From positions 54,291,295 through 54,355,294 of the forward strand of contig OU015524.1 of the NCBI GenBank assembly GCA_907165065.1: a stretch of DNA of 64,000 bases, in the 5' to 3' direction. This DNA comes from Caprimulgus europaeus. Taxonomy: Eukaryota > Chordata > Aves > Caprimulgiformes > Caprimulgidae. A program made the position numbers and the translations under genes. The first letter of the stretch is position 1, and each line of letters begins with the position of its first letter. The notes under the pieces were generated by a model that saw only the letters and a program-made list of their open reading frames with translations, was not told the DNA's origin and did not search any database. Below, one piece after another: positions 36,401 through 50,226 of the stretch.

Positions 36401-38449
36401 AGTTCATATTGGAAAAAAATACTTTAGCTAGAAAAATATCCAGAGTTATACTAGCATGGGATCTTGTTAGTTAAAAAATGATTGTCTTCTGGTTTGAAGT
36501 TTTTAGGAGTCTTAGAGCAAAATAGTATTTCAGCTTTGTCTGTGTGACTTCAGGCTTCTGCCTGTTTGTGATAAGGACAAGTCATCACCTTACACAGTCA
36601 TGTCAGTGAATGTTGCAGAATGCCTACAGTGACTGCTCAGAATGTCAAAATTCACTGATTTCAAAAGCGTTTTCTCATTTCACCTTTTACTGTTGCAGTG
36701 TAGCTTCTCTGGCTCCTGTAGCTTTGTTTTCTGATATATGTGTATGGACTAGGATTTTAAATTGACTCAGGAGAAGCCTAGCAGTGAAGCTTTGTTTGCC
36801 TCCTGAGCTTAAGAATTTATTGTCACTACTATGTCATCCTTTCTGAAACTCTTGTGAGAATGAAATTATATATAATTGGAAGGAATAATATTTGCTATTC
36901 ATTTATGGGGAAAAAATTGTGCTTTTATCACAAAAGTAAAGCACAAGAGAGTGTTCTTACCTTTGTTCTTCCCAGCTCCTGTGAAAAGTCCACATCTGCA
37001 TTTTTAAATTATGCCTGCCTGTAACCCATGGCTTAGTATTTTTGCAGGACAAGCATTAGAAAATGGAAATGGTGAAAAATTGAATCCTTCTGAAATATGA
37101 AGCTAAGTATAATAGTTACAAATCCTTTCCCACTTTATCTGCGTGACATTGTTCATCTTATCTTTCCAAAGTTGGTCTACTTCTATTAACAGGCCTCTTA
37201 TCTTTGTTGCAAATGCAAGAAATGTATTAGTAGTCTAAGTTGTGAAGAGCTATCCAGATTACTATGGAGTTGTTTAATATTTGTTTTTATAAAATGGGAT
37301 CTTGGCTGTCTCTTCAGTTTCTTGAAAATACCTGATATCTGTCTATATCTCTGGTTAGAAGATAAACACTGAGGCTCAACAATTCTTTACTTGTATGTAC
37401 TTATATTTTCAGTGTTTAACTCCGGTTGTAAATAAAAAGATAAAACACAGCTAATTTGTTTGTTAAAGGCTACAAGGTGATAATAATATCCAGAAAACAC
37501 ATGGGAAGATCAAACTCTGAATGGGAAGATTGTGTTTATTAGAGTGGGAAATTATCTCATTTTTAGAATGATTGTCAAGTTAATAACAAAATTTGACATT
37601 GTAGTAATTAGTTAAGCATTAACTTTTTTACTTTTGGCTTGTGTTAATAGGTCCAAAATGTTGGTGATTCTATAATTAAAAAGGTTTGTTAGATTTCATA
37701 GTTTAATACTACATCAGTTTCAGAGAGAACCCGTAAATAATGTTAAACAACAGTTTATTTCCAAGCTTTCCCTCTGCCCCTTCATCCATAGTTTGCAAGA
37801 AGGGGCCTTGGAGTAGGGATAAAATCAGGGACAGAATCTTAGTTGTGATGGTTGTGGATTTTTGTGGGAATTTTAGTCTTCTGGAAATCCTGCTGCTGTT
37901 ATAGGAGTCTCTTTCTTTCCCAAGCAGCGTGACAAAGTGGAGGACCTTACAAAGTTAAAAGCTCTTCACTTACCTTGTGCTGTAAGGTGTCTTTTCTATT
38001 CTTTCTTAGCTGCCCTCTTACTTTCCTCATCTGCCTTTTTCAGAGCAGGTTATTTTTAATTTCTCCCTTTTGAGTATCTAGCTTTCTTGTTAGTCTGTAT
38101 CTGGTGTCAGGAACTTTGTAATGAGATATTGTTTAAGGTAGAAGATAGGTTAATTTCTGAAGGGATTAGTGGCCATCTCTGAAAGGTTATAACAGCAAGG
38201 AACAATACATATTGAGAAGCCTTGAATACTGGCAGGCGTTTCTGCTCTTCCCGGCTTTCCTTGCCCCTTCCTTTGTTAACCTCCTCTCCCTGAATCCTGT
38301 GTGGAGTAAAGTGCAGAAAAAAGGGTTAGTGATATTAGTCCATTACATAGTGGGAAATGCTTCTTTCTTTCCTTTTACAGAAGGTGAAGGAGAACAAGTC
38401 ACATTCTTCTCTTCTTTGTAGAAAATCCATAGTGAAACATGGGAAACTC

Positions 38450-38463
38450 GGGGGGGGGGGGGG
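38450..38463 (+). repeat. Poly-G tract (14 G)
   Basis: An uninterrupted run of fourteen G on the + strand, followed by GAATGAATTTT-like AT-rich DNA. It is the longest of three such tracts in this intron. Confidence 0.9.
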
Positions 38464-41400
38464 AAGAATGAATTTTAAAATATGTTATCAGTTCCTAGGT
38501 AGGAAATCTGTATTTTATTCTAGAAGAAAAGTATGGAAAAATAATTGGGAGGTAGAGGAACAGCTGTTTAGACATCTGTCTGTTACCGTTCCCTTGTGTA
38601 TAAAATACTCTCCTTGAAGAAACAGGAAAAATAAGTTGTATTGTCACCACCATGAGTATTTTTTTAGACTCTTGTCTATCAATGTTTGTTACCTCATCTT
38701 GGTGTTGGGTTATTTTCCAGGTTAATGGATTTTTGTTTATTTTTCCCTACTATTACAAAGTTGGCAGAAAATATGTGGAAACTAGAGGCTTCCTCCCAAA
38801 TGATGGTTTTGTCCTTAAGTATGTTAGTTTGGGAACCAACAGAGAAAAAAGAGAAAATGACTCCCACTTTCTGTGACCATGCTTCTCCCTTTCTTTCCCC
38901 CTTTTCCTTGGCAGCTGTTTTGTCAAAGAAGCCTTCTTACCCTAGGACCTTCTGCCAGTCCAGTTTTACAGGTGAAGATAACTGCAGTTAGACACAAAGT
39001 CAAGCTCTCTTAGCCTAAAACTATGGCAGCCCAGCTGTAGGCCAGTTCCTAATATAGGCACCTGTCCTATCCGAGGGCCTCAATTCCCCTTCTAGAGAAG
39101 AGGACAGACAGACGAGGAGACTTCTGTGGCCATTCTTTTCTTTATGGTACTGTGTTAAATAGCTGAAGGTCTTTCTTCCCTATCTCTTGGTGGTAGCTTA
39201 CCTCTTGATGGTGTCCTACTGATCTTTCTGAAACTTCTCCACCTGCTCTCACTTCAGGTGCTGTCTTTTAACACAGTTGTTTCCAATTAGCTGGTAACAA
39301 CTCAAGGAAGTGGTTTGCTGTTATTAACCCTCTTTGTGTTGCTTCTGTAGAACTTGTATGTCTCTTCCTTCCTCTTACCCTACAGGCCCACATTGTTGTT
39401 TGTTTGTTACAGCTGCCAGAGACAGCCTTGTGTGGTTGGGCTGGATGTGTAACTTCCTAAGTGTTTATTCTAGTGCTAAGGTAATGTAAAATCAGAAGTG
39501 TCTTGTAGTGTTGAGTACAACCTTGTTTGGTTCCCCCACCCCTCCCTTTCCCCTCAAGATTGCCCTCGGGCAAAATGAAGGGTGTGATCTGTAAATCGGT
39601 GTAAGTTGGCACTGCTCCTTTCCCTGTGTTCACACTGGCATTCATCTGACTCAAAGCTAAACTAGCAGAAAATTAACACTACTTCCCCACCCCCTGCCCT
39701 GGCCCTTCCTGGTTTTGCTCCATGAACTGGCATGCTCAAGAAAATACTCAACCAGCCCAGCAGTAAAAGTGTGTGTGTGTACGACAGAATCTTTTGTGCT
39801 CCTTGACCAGGAGAGAATAGCATGAGAGCTGCTGGGAAATTAAATCTCAAAGTTAATGAAATAAACTGAGGTGGCTCTCAAGGTGAGTCACTCAGGGTAA
39901 ATGAGAAGAGAGTAGAAGTTGCCTTAGTTCCTTTATGATTAGGAAACAGGAGGGAAGCTGAAGCTCATGGTTCTTAGCTGACTACATAACTGCTGGTTCA
40001 TTTGCTCCAGACCTTTCATTCCCCTTGCATCTCTGTGTGGGAAGTAGGATATGGGACTTTCTCATCAACACTTGAGTGCATGATAGTGGTCACGCATTTC
40101 AGTCTTGTTACTAATTGGTAGTCCTATTTATTACAAAAGGTGGAAGCGTTGAAAATGGTCAGGGTACTTTCAAGGATCAAGTGGATTTTTTTCTTTGCTC
40201 AAATTGCTATGGAGTGGGAGTTAACCCTGAGAGACTTCACCATTTCAGAGGCTGCAACACAAGGTATCTCTGGTCATGCCTGAAGAGAGCAAGAGTTGGG
40301 TTTGATACTGCCTTGAGGCTTGTCCTACTATGCCAGTTACAAGTGTAATTGGAAAAGCTTTTAAGTGTGGCAAAATGAAAAAAGGAGAGTTTAAATTTTA
40401 TTATAAGCCTAGCAAGGGAAGTTCAAGCATTTTTCTTTAGGAATTGTAGTTGTTTTCTCAGGAAAGTATGGGTAAAATGAAGTACACTAATGCATAAAAC
40501 GGAAGATGTGCTCTGTTTAATCTTCAGATGTATCTTTTAATCATACATTTGGTTATTACACTATGTAATAAGCCTGCTATTCTCAAAAGATTACCTCTTT
40601 GAACAAAGTCTTGCATGGAAACTTTCCCCCAATCCTTAAAATAACCAAAAATGTTTGCCCTATTAGAACATTTTTTTTCATGGAAATAAGAGAAACCTAT
40701 GACTGATGGCTTTAGCCAGTAATTTTCTACCTCAAGAAAACCTTTACAGTTCAAAATTTTCAGAAAATCATTTTCTCTGACTTTTCCATTTGATAAAGAT
40801 TTAGACTGTGAAATGTATAATAATTTTGCATGGTATACTTTAATTGATGTGTGAAAACATTTTAGTATCTCTTTGATGGTTAGAGTCCGATTTTGTGATT
40901 TTCAACCTTCATTCTTCACTTTTTAAATGAAGGAAAGGAATTGGTAGTTTTTCCTGACCAGGTTTTTTGGGTTTTGCATTTTACATTTTTTTATTAAAGA
41001 GGCCTGGTGATTACAGATTTTTGTAAGGGAGAGGTTTTTTAATTTCTTCTCTTTCTTCAGCAGTTAGGGATAGTGATGTTCTAAGTATCTTTGCCTTGTT
41101 AAGGGACCATGATTATAGTCTTTGAGTATTTGCAATATAATTACTTAAATGTCTTGGTAACATTGTGAAATTATTTGGTTATTCAATATGTGTTACTTAT
41201 TTTTACCTTTAATATTATACATGGAGAACAGACATTTGCTCTTATCGATATGTGAGCAAATAGTGAGTCAGGGACATCAGACTGTACAACAGTCTGTGTG
41301 TGGGGAGGTCTTCTCTGATAATATGTTCTCAGACTTTTACTGCTCTTTATTATAATGCTTGTTTATGGGTGGGGGTTTTTTTCTGTCCTTGCAAAAGAAA

Positions 41401-44092
41401 AAGGGGGGGCTTTTTGTGTTGTCATCATCCCTACATGTTAGATCTGGCATCCAACTTTGTGTAAGTAGTGCTGAGGCAGTTCTCTTTTTTTTGCAACTCA
41501 GTCACCTCTCTGCAGACTGAGAGAATGAGATTTAAAATGTTGAAGACTGCTGGAATTGGAGGGAAAGAGGCTGAGCTTTGAGTCTTAAAATCATGCTGGT
41601 GTCTTATGTTTTGAAATAGATAAGAGTTTTAGCAGAGAAGCTCGTAAAAATTATCTTTCAAGAGCAGATGCTGTTTCCAAGAACTGGATCAGCAAGTTGT
41701 TGTAGGCACATAGACTTCTATATTGGGGACCTTGTAGTTGTAAACAGTACTTGATAGGATTTATATTAATAACACATAAGTTAAAGGAATACTATAGAGG
41801 GCAGTCAAAGACTGTTTCTAGTAGGTGTTATTAACTTGCCTGCCACCCTCCAAAAGTCTGTATGTCTGCTATGTGAGGTTTTTTCTCATTAGTGGCTCTT
41901 TTGTGGGACCTTTCTCCTCTGTTCTTCATTTTCCTGAGTATCCTACAAGGGAATCTGTGCTGTGGTCTTCGTATATGTGTTTTTAACCTTTTCCTTCAGG
42001 TTATAGTGACAGATCTGATTCAAACTACATCTGTAGGTGGTTTTGTCTTGCTGATGGTAGCAAGTGGAATTTCTATTATAATTGGAAAGTGAAATTTCTT
42101 GTTGTCGTTGCTCTTTAAAAGATTAGTGGAGAAAAAGGGATGTAGGGTAATTGAAATGTTGGATTCTGAATATATTTGTTCTGTGATTTCTGATTATTTT
42201 TTTATTTATTTATAGTTAGGATGTGCATGAAGAGATGACGGGAACAAGCAGTAAAAGAAACACTGTGCCAGCTCCAGTGGTTTTTCAGTGAGCTGCAATA
42301 CTTGGTGGTATTTGAGCTCCAGCTCCTGAAGTCAGAATTGGGAAGTTTTAAAAAACACAAGTGTATGTCCTTCAAGGCTGCAGAACGTAGCCTGCATGTA
42401 TAACAATTCAAGGTTAAAAATTTTAGAGGAGAATCTTTTTAAAAAACAACCAAAAAAAATCAACCCAAAACCCAGGGCTTTTCTAGATTAATTTTGAATG
42501 CTGCTTTTTTTTTTTTCCTTTTTTTTAATCTTTGAAATGGATGGACTCAGTGATGTGGAAATGAAAGGGGAAAATGGGAGAGAAATGAGGAGTAGGACAA
42601 GCTCATTCCCTTCCAAGTCCTTTAGTCAGATAAAATTGTCAGAACATGAATGTGTAGAAAAGCATTACTGCTGAATGTGAAACTGAAAGTCTGTGCTGAG
42701 GTTATAACTGCTTAGAGTCCTAACTTTCTAAACTGGTTTTATTCTTTAGCCTTCCATGCTGTCAGGCAGGGACTGTACAGCCTAGTGTCTTCTCGTATAC
42801 CTTAGAATTTTCCAAAACTTAGCCTCTGGCACTTAATCTGCTCCATTAAAGGGTATAACTGCTGCTTGTTTGGATGAAACAAAATGAAAGAGAAAAAAAA
42901 TTATAGCAGTAAGAATTCCTTTCTTTTTTTTTTTTTCTTGCCTGAAACCTTTCAGAAAAGCAAAAAGCATTTTTATGTGGTCATGACAATCTCTTTTGAT
43001 AACTTTTTCTTACTTTTAAAACTGGAATTGCAAACGTTTCCTGTCAGCTTCATGCTGATGATGACTATAATTGATGTAAAATTACATTTGTTGTAAAGTT
43101 ACCATTGTAAAACTATGCAATTGAAAATCTGGTGCTCTGAAGGGTCTTCACAACTTGAGTGGTAAAATGTGGATCTGAGCAAAAATATCACCATTGCACA
43201 TTTGCTGCCAAGCTTGAAACTTATTTTTGTCAATTACCAGATACCTGTACAGCTCGATTACTTGATATGCTTTGCTCTTGCTTCATGATGTGGACAACAG
43301 GTTTTTTGTTTCCGCCCTCTCCACATTGGGCTGGAACTGTTCTGTGGATGTGTTCTTGGAATATCTAGCACTTGGGCTGACTTGATTTTAGTGTCTTTGC
43401 CTTAGTTCACTTGCAACTTCAGGGGACTTAATTCAAATTTTAAGGAGATTATCGGAAAGATGAATTGGTGTTCAGAGATTACTTTCTGTTCTCTTACCAG
43501 ACTGATGGGTACTAGCCCAACTGCTAACAAAGCTGTAGTTTGTCTTAACTCCTTGGAGGTTAATTGAAAACTTGGAATCAAATATATATTATCTTCATAT
43601 TAATTCAGTACTTCAGACTATATTTAAATCACAATGATGCAGGAGAAAGAATTATAGAAGGTACCTAAGGTCAGCTCAGCATTTATTTTTAAATGTGTGT
43701 TTGAAGGTGGTAGGCTTGAAAAACCCAACTTTTATGGTTTCTGTAAGCAATAATGGTATGGTTAGATATTGATGATAGCAGTAGCAGTGGTCACTTAATT
43801 TATAACTGGCAACATGCTGTTTGGCTGTTGGCTTTGGGAGTTCAGCAGTCATTCTGCTTATTCCTATAATTGGAAATAATGGCGGGCCAATCTAACAGTC
43901 CCATCCTGTTACCAAGGGAAGCCCATCCCGAGTCTGTACTTTTCCCCTACGTGGGCTTGTATTGGCACTTCTTAAGTCCCTCTTCTAGACAGCTCAATTT
44001 GCTAGAGATTAATTCAGGCTCTCCCTCACGCACCAAAAAAAAATAACTTTCTGCTGTACTAGCAAATGGAATTGCCTCTTTGGAGTGTCCAG

Positions 44093-44152
44093 GGAGCAGA
44101 AGAGCCAGAGAAGAGTGACCATGGCGGAGAAAGGCGAGCAGGACCTCTTCCG
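44093..44152 (+). CDS. Candidate short exon with Kozak start codon (MAEKGEQDLF...)
   Basis: An acceptor-like CTCTTTGGAGTGTCCAG (AG at 44,091-44,092) precedes GGAGCAGAAGAGCCAG. An ATG in excellent context (GTGACCATGGCGG) lies at 44,121. The 11-codon coding start, MAEKGEQDLF plus the first two bases of an Arg codon, ends at a CG/GTAGGT donor (44,153). The stretch from 43,880 is locally CpG-enriched and carries GGCGGGCCAATC, a CCAAT motif at about 43,886. It could therefore be exon 2 of the CpG-island gene (first coding exon after the 5' UTR exon) or a separate alternative first exon. No following coding exon could be established, and I do not recognise the N-terminus. Confidence 0.3.
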
Positions 44153-44351
44153 GTAGGTGGCAGCAGCAACCTGTTGAACTGGGTTGAACTGGAGGTGTGA
44201 GGGACAGGAGAATGAGGACAAGTATGTGATAAACAGATGAAGGAAGTTCACTTAAGATAACTTTCTAGCTTTTAATAAACGATGTCCTGTTAAAGGATTT
44301 ATCTCGGAACTCTGCGAAAGTGTTTTTGTGATGCAGAATGCTTAACTTAAC

Positions 44352-45128
44352 ACAGAATCAAGGGCAAGTGTAGGGTGTTGCACCTGGGCAGGAACAACCC
44401 CAGGTTCCAGTATAGGTTGGGAAATTATCTCCTAGAGAGCAGTGTAGGGGAAAGGGATCTGGGAGTCCTGGTGGACAGCAGGATGACCATGAGCCAGCAC
44501 TGTGCCCTTGTGGCCAGGAAGGCCAATGGCATCCTGGGGTGCATTAGAAGGGCTGTGGTTAGTAGGTCAAGAGAGGTTCTCCTTCCCCTTTACTCTGCCC
44601 TGGTGAGGCCACATCTGGAATATTGTGTCCAGTTCTGGGCCCCACAGTTCAAGAAGGACAGGGAATTGCTTGAGAGAGTCCAGCACAGAGCCACCAAGAT
44701 GATGAAGGGAGTGGAGCATCTCCCTGATGAGGAAAGGCTGAGGGAGCTGGGCCTCTTTAGCTTGGAGAAGAGGAGACTGAGGGGTGACCTTATTAATGTT
44801 TATAAATATATGAAGGGTGAGTGTCAGGAGGATGGAGCCAGGCTCTTCACAATGGTGTCCAGTGATAGGACAAGGGGCAATGGGTGTAAGCTGGAACACA
44901 GGAGGTTCCGCTTAAATTTGAGAAGGAACTTCTTTACTGTGAGAGTAACAGAGCACTGGAACAGGCTGCCCAGGGAGGTTGTGGAGTCTCTTTCTCTGGA
45001 GACATTCAAGACCCGCCTGGACGCCTTCCTGTGTGATCTCATCTAGGTGTTCCTGCTCCTGTACGGGGGTTGGACTGGATGGTCTTTCGAGGTCCCTTCC
45101 AATCCCTCGCATTCTGTGATTCTGTGAC
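44352..45128 (+). mobile_element. CR1 LINE, 5'-truncated, well preserved
   Basis: This is the C-terminal part of CR1 ORF2 followed directly by the short 3' UTR (GGTCCCTTCCAATCC) and two perfect ATTCTGTG octamers (45,111-45,126), the diagnostic CR1 tail. The 5' truncation near 44,352 and the intact reading frame indicate a fairly recent insertion. It lies in the sense orientation to the proposed host gene, only 200 bp downstream of the candidate exon at 44,093-44,152. Confidence 0.97.
44360..45046 (+). pseudogene. CR1 ORF2 C-terminal fragment (reverse transcriptase, truncated)
   Basis: The frame is open from about 44,360 to the natural stop TAG at 45,044-45,046, roughly 228 codons without a frameshift. 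CR1 ORF2 proteins carry an endonuclease and a reverse transcriptase. This piece holds only the region after the catalytic RT core, with typical CR1 blocks such as [18 protein letters not shown] and RTRGNGCKL. The catalytic (F/Y)xDD motif and the endonuclease lie in the missing 5' part, so the fragment cannot be active. It has no start codon of its own: the frame runs into the truncation point. Confidence 0.93.
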
Positions 45129-48100
45129 ACAACAAAAGAGCTCCGCAGTAGTATTTAGAAAGGAACCCCTTGGAGTGACAGTAAGCTGTTGTTAGCACAG
45201 CTACCTGTTGTAGGCTCTTCTAAGAAGGTAGATTAATTTAGGTGTATCTGTGTTGCCATAATGATGTGCTAAGATTTACTAAGAGGAAACACACATTTTT
45301 AAATAACACATTTTACTTTTTGTGCATAAACAGGTAGTACTTGTGTTGGGTCATGTATTTGGCCACATCAAAATTCATGACTCTTACCTGGTCTTACACA
45401 GCTGTGATAAGGTGCTAGAACAAGTGCCTAAATAAAGTTGTATGTTCATGGGCTTCTATAGACTACACTTGACTAAATTGTCGGTTTATCACAATTTGCG
45501 CTATATCAGAGTAGCACAGTGAAACCTGACCCCTGAAGATGTATGTTCAGACCAGGTGAGAAACCAGCCTACTGTCTCAGGACTTCAGTGTGGTGTTTCC
45601 TTTACAATATAGACTACTGCAGAGTTGCACTACAGGTCGACCAGTCCTTTGAGATCATTTGGTCTAGGTCTGACATATATGTCACTTAACGTTATTTTCT
45701 GCCTCTTAATTGCTAAAGTGCGCACTTCTGGCTAGTATTTTTATCTGGATGGATTTGCAGTTGCACAACTAACTCCTGGGAGGATAAGTATCTATGGTGG
45801 GATAAGTTGTATTCAAGACAGAGGGTAATTCTGTCTTAACCTGAATTAAGCCTGTGTCAGTTTCACACTAACTTTGTTCCTGCTTGAGGTTTAAAAAAAA
45901 AAGTCCTGAGTCAAGAGACTTTAATGTATTATTGTTACTGGTTTGTGATATTGTAATATCCGTTGGAAGTTTAGTAAAAGATCAAAATACTACACAAGAT
46001 CTGTTGCTCATGATCCGTCTCTTGAGAAGTGCCTCTACCCAGTGATGACTGGAAAGAATACAGTATATTCTTGGCATTAATACTGATTCAGAATAATTTT
46101 TATAAGATTTATTCTTTAATTACAGTATTCCTCCCTTGAAATTCTCAACTGTACTTTGAATTAAATCTGATGATAACCATCTGAAGTTAACAAGTTAAAA
46201 ATGTATTTATTCCCTTATTCTTTAAGTTAATAGTGTTAAAATGTCTCAGGAATGCTTTGAAGCAAGTTCATAGAAAGAAGCTGCAAAGGTCAGACTTAGC
46301 CGTTTGATACACTTTTCAATTTAAGCATTTGAAAAGATCTTTAGATTTATTAACTTTTTTGAGATGTGTGGGGAAACTTGCCTAAGTGTGAAGCATGTAT
46401 GTGTGAATAAGATGTGAACTTAAATAATAGACTGTTCCCAAAATTAGTTTTTTTCTTTTAAGTGTAAGTAAAAGCATATACTTGCTTTTGAGTATTAACT
46501 GCAATCCTCTCAAAAACTGTGCTGTAACCAGAAGGAGGAAGAAGATTGTGTCAGGGATGCTGCTTTTGAGCATAATTGAGACAGGTGTGTGCTCCCTGTC
46601 TCTAGCATGCCATGCCAACGTGATATAAAGCAGCTTCTGTCCGAAAGTCTTAATCATGTAGTGATAAACTTGAGCAGTTTGTATGACAATGGCTTTTGTC
46701 CCCAACAGTGGAAAGCATTTATTTTAACGGAGCGCAGCCATCAAGAGTTCATACCTTTTTTGTGACCTTGCAGACATGTTTATCCAATAGTTCCTTTGGA
46801 CTGCAAAGCTTGAGCTGTAAGATCACTAAGAGAAAGGCTTATCCTATTGCTGCTGAAGGTTAAAATCTTATCAAGGGGATTGGGCGTAGCCCTTACACAA
46901 ACAGCTAGCTAGTATTGTGAGATGAGTTGTATTTTTTTGTCTTGTTACTTCGTCATAGCACAGAAAACGTGCCTACATATAAAGGTGCTGTAAAGAGATG
47001 CTGCTGTCCTAGCTTACAGTTTGTTTTCCCCTCCTTTTCCATTGCCCAGGATTTGTTAAGAGAACAAATGCGGTAGAATATTGCCTGTTTGCCTGAAGGG
47101 CAGAGATCATATGCCAGGTTTTGTGTCTGACCTAGTGAGAGAAACAGTTAATGACAGGATACACTTGTTCTACACAAACAGAGAATTAGGATGGGGAGGA
47201 GGAAGCGGGGCAGTTTGCAACCTCTGTTTTTAAAAATGATACTTTCTAAGATAATTTCTTATAGCCCTTGTGTAGTATTTCCTGAAAAATGAGTGGAGGT
47301 GTCCTGTGCTTTGGGTTGTTTGGTTGTTTGGTTGGGGTTTCTTTGTTGTGGATTTTTGGGGGGAATTTTAAACAAATTTGTGAGGTAGTATTCTTCTCTA
47401 TTTTTCTGCACTATTTGGATAATGCGCTTAATCAGGGAATGCCAAAACATTTAAAGACCAAGGGTGTGGTTTCATGAGCATTTCTTTCTGTGTCAGCACT
47501 GACATGAGCTGCCCTGACCTTAGCTTCTGATTCCTCTGCCTTGCCCCTCAGTTGCACTAGTATAACTAGTTAATGATCCAGGTGGCTATGCAGCAAAGCA
47601 GATTGTGGAATTTACCATCAGAAAAATATTATTTTTAACCTGGATTGATTCCCTGACTGGCCTCATTGCTCAGCTGCACAAACAGTTGTGCCAGCACAGC
47701 TGAAGGATGAGGACTGCTTAAGATGGTACTGCAGTGGAAAAAGTGTTGTGAAACTATAGCCTGTGGCTTAATCTGTGTATTCTAGGTGTTTTGCTGGTAC
47801 AGTTATACTATGCTGGCAAAATATTCCTCACACAGATGCAGCTTTCATCAGTACAGTTTATTTTGTGGAATGGAGAAAAGGATGATGATTGGTTTTGCTC
47901 TGATACTTTAATGTTGTCAGAATATATAATACATATATCTGTCAATTCTGTGTAAAAATTATTATTCTTTATGTAAGAAATGGAAGTGGATTTTTAACTG
48001 CTGTGGATCATTAGAAAATGGAAGAACTATAAAATCAAGGCTTCTGTTTATTTGTGCCGTCTGCTTGGAATACGTGTAATGTAGAGATAGTTGCTTCCCT

Positions 48101-50226
48101 CTTTAACCACATTGGTATTCCTGCGGATGATGAAAGATTAATACCGATCTTTATTTTTGAAGGTAAGAGCAACAGGAAGTCTTACAAGAAATGAAATTCA
48201 CCATCCTTGAGTAGATACAATAAGCAGCTAAAAGCTCTGAAGAGGGTTAAGATTTCAGGAGATAATAGGAGATTTCTTAAGAATTCCTTTTTTGTCACTA
48301 CACACTGAGAAAGGTGGTTATGTAGCTATGGGTCCACTTGGGAAAGATAGCATAAAAATGTTTTGATTCTTTGTCCAGAAACTTGGGTTTACATATTACT
48401 TGTCATATTTCCAACAGCCAGACAGTTAAATTCTGTAATTTCTTTCCTGATTTGCTTCTGCTACCGCTTAGGTGTCAGTTTATTTCAGTTCTCAGTCCCA
48501 TACTGTAAATGAGGGCGGGGAGAAGCATTTTCCCTTCTTTGGAGTAGTTAAAGAACTTAGATATTTTTATACTTTGCTTTTAAAAATTGAAAATTTGTGT
48601 GTTGCTACATAGGATATGCAGTGAAGAATAATGTAAAACTGTTGCTACATTTCTGTATATTCAGGTACCATTCTGTTAAGGCGAGCTTCCTTCAATCATA
48701 TTTGACTAACAGTGTATTGACAGGATTTAAAAAAAAATACTACAGTATTTTGTACTTTTTACTCTCTTTAAGTTGATAAACATCTAAGCTCACATATGGC
48801 TATAAAACAGTTTCATTCATTTCATTTGATAATTAGTGTTCAGAATGCCTTCTGGCCAGTTCAACTTTCAAATATCAGTCTGGAATGGGCTTTGTAATAC
48901 AGGAGCAATGAGAAATCGTAGGTTTTGGAGCATATTAGTTTTCTAAATGCTTTAATCAAATGTTACTTTTAATCATGTAATGTTAACGTTGAGCAATTAG
49001 AAATTGATTGAGATAGTGCTACAGTAGAAATTTGTGCTTTGCATATTCCTTTAAGAGTTCTCTATCCCTATGGCAACAATGGGAAAGAGCTTTTTCTAAT
49101 TATGCAAAGGTTGAGGTTTCATTAAAATGGGGGGGGGGGGACACACCAGCTTCTAAACTTCTACATTTTGTGGCTTGGAAAGGAAACAAAACACAAATCT
49201 GTTCTTTGTAGACAGTTTTTTGCTGACTCTTTGTAGCTTTCCTAAGCGCTGAAGGGAAATTTTAATATGTGAGTGAACTTACTGATCTGTGTGAGAGTGA
49301 AATTGCTAAAAACACAGGTATTTGAGGAAATTATGCGATAGTTCAGAAGCTTTAAAGAAAACTCATGTAGAATTTCTTCTAAAGTTGGAAAAAAGCACAT
49401 GGGCAACTCCTTTTACCATAATAGTAGTTTCCATTGCTGTTGAGTCTATAAGAAATATATTTATAACTTCTAGTGTTGTTTTTAACTGAGTTTTCTTTAT
49501 AGAATTTTAAGTTATGAGAAGAACTATCTTTTATCTCTTTCATGATATAAACTGAGATACAAGGCATACTTTTTTAAAAAGGTAAGTTACAGTTACTGTT
49601 GTGGAGTTCAAGTAATTTATTGTTAGACTAGTTTTTAGAAACACTGTAGTGGATAGAATATATTTTAACCTACTAGGAGCATTTCATAAGTCTTCATTCT
49701 GAATTCATATAACTGAAATGGCAGTGTTCAAGGTAGATTTTGTTCTAGAGTGTGTTGGTTTGCTTTGTTCCTGAAAGATACGAGCCTGGAGCTTGCCTCT
49801 CAGGTTGGTGGTATTGATATTGGCATTAGTTTTGATTTGGCTGGAGCAATCGATCCTCTTGGGACTCACTGATGGTAAAAAGGGATTGAGTTTACTGTAG
49901 CTGAAACAATGAAGCAAGTGTGAATATTTCAGAATATGTTTTAACATTGTGAAATGGAATGGCTGTAGTTTTATTTGTTTTAAATTATTTATGATAACCT
50001 GTGTTATGAGAAATTATTATGAGAATCTGTGAGAGACTTGCTTTGCGTTTTACTTGCTTCCTTGGATGCTGTCTGTGGCCAGAGTTGCTAAGCCTCTTGT
50101 ATAGGGACTACAGTTAGTCATGTATCTTAAACCTCTATAGCTCTCAGTGACGTAAAAGGGCACAGTATGATCAGAATCCATGCTGCAATATCTTGAAAAT
50201 TTGTCCAGATGTGATTTAGTACTTAC
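45129..50226. other. Intron-like DNA, no gene recognised
   Basis: The stretch is AT-rich, with a G-run at 49,129-49,140 and short A/T runs. Open frames at 46,382-46,705 (-) and 47,259-47,477 (both strands, built on GGTT/AACC-rich simple sequence) do not look coding. I see no repeat that I can name. Confidence 0.5.
49129..49140 (+). repeat. Poly-G tract (12 G)
   Basis: An uninterrupted G run following ATTAAAAT and followed by ACACACC. It is the same strand and kind as those at 38,450 and 59,952. Confidence 0.9.

Larger units (their letters stand above)
31600..44092. other. Intron-like AT-rich DNA, mostly featureless
   Basis: No coding exon is recognised. It contains the 32.3-kb hairpin, a GT-based tandem repeat (33.2 kb), a possible old repeat (33.3 kb), T runs (34,143-34,165 with 23 T), a 14-bp poly-G tract (38,450-38,463) and a short GT run at about 39,769-39,782. 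The open frame at 36,074-36,337 is Phe/Val-rich and has no splice support. Confidence 0.5.

Noticed and set aside
47259..47477. Frames on both strands at the same place
   Set aside because: They are produced by GGTT/AACC-rich simple sequence.
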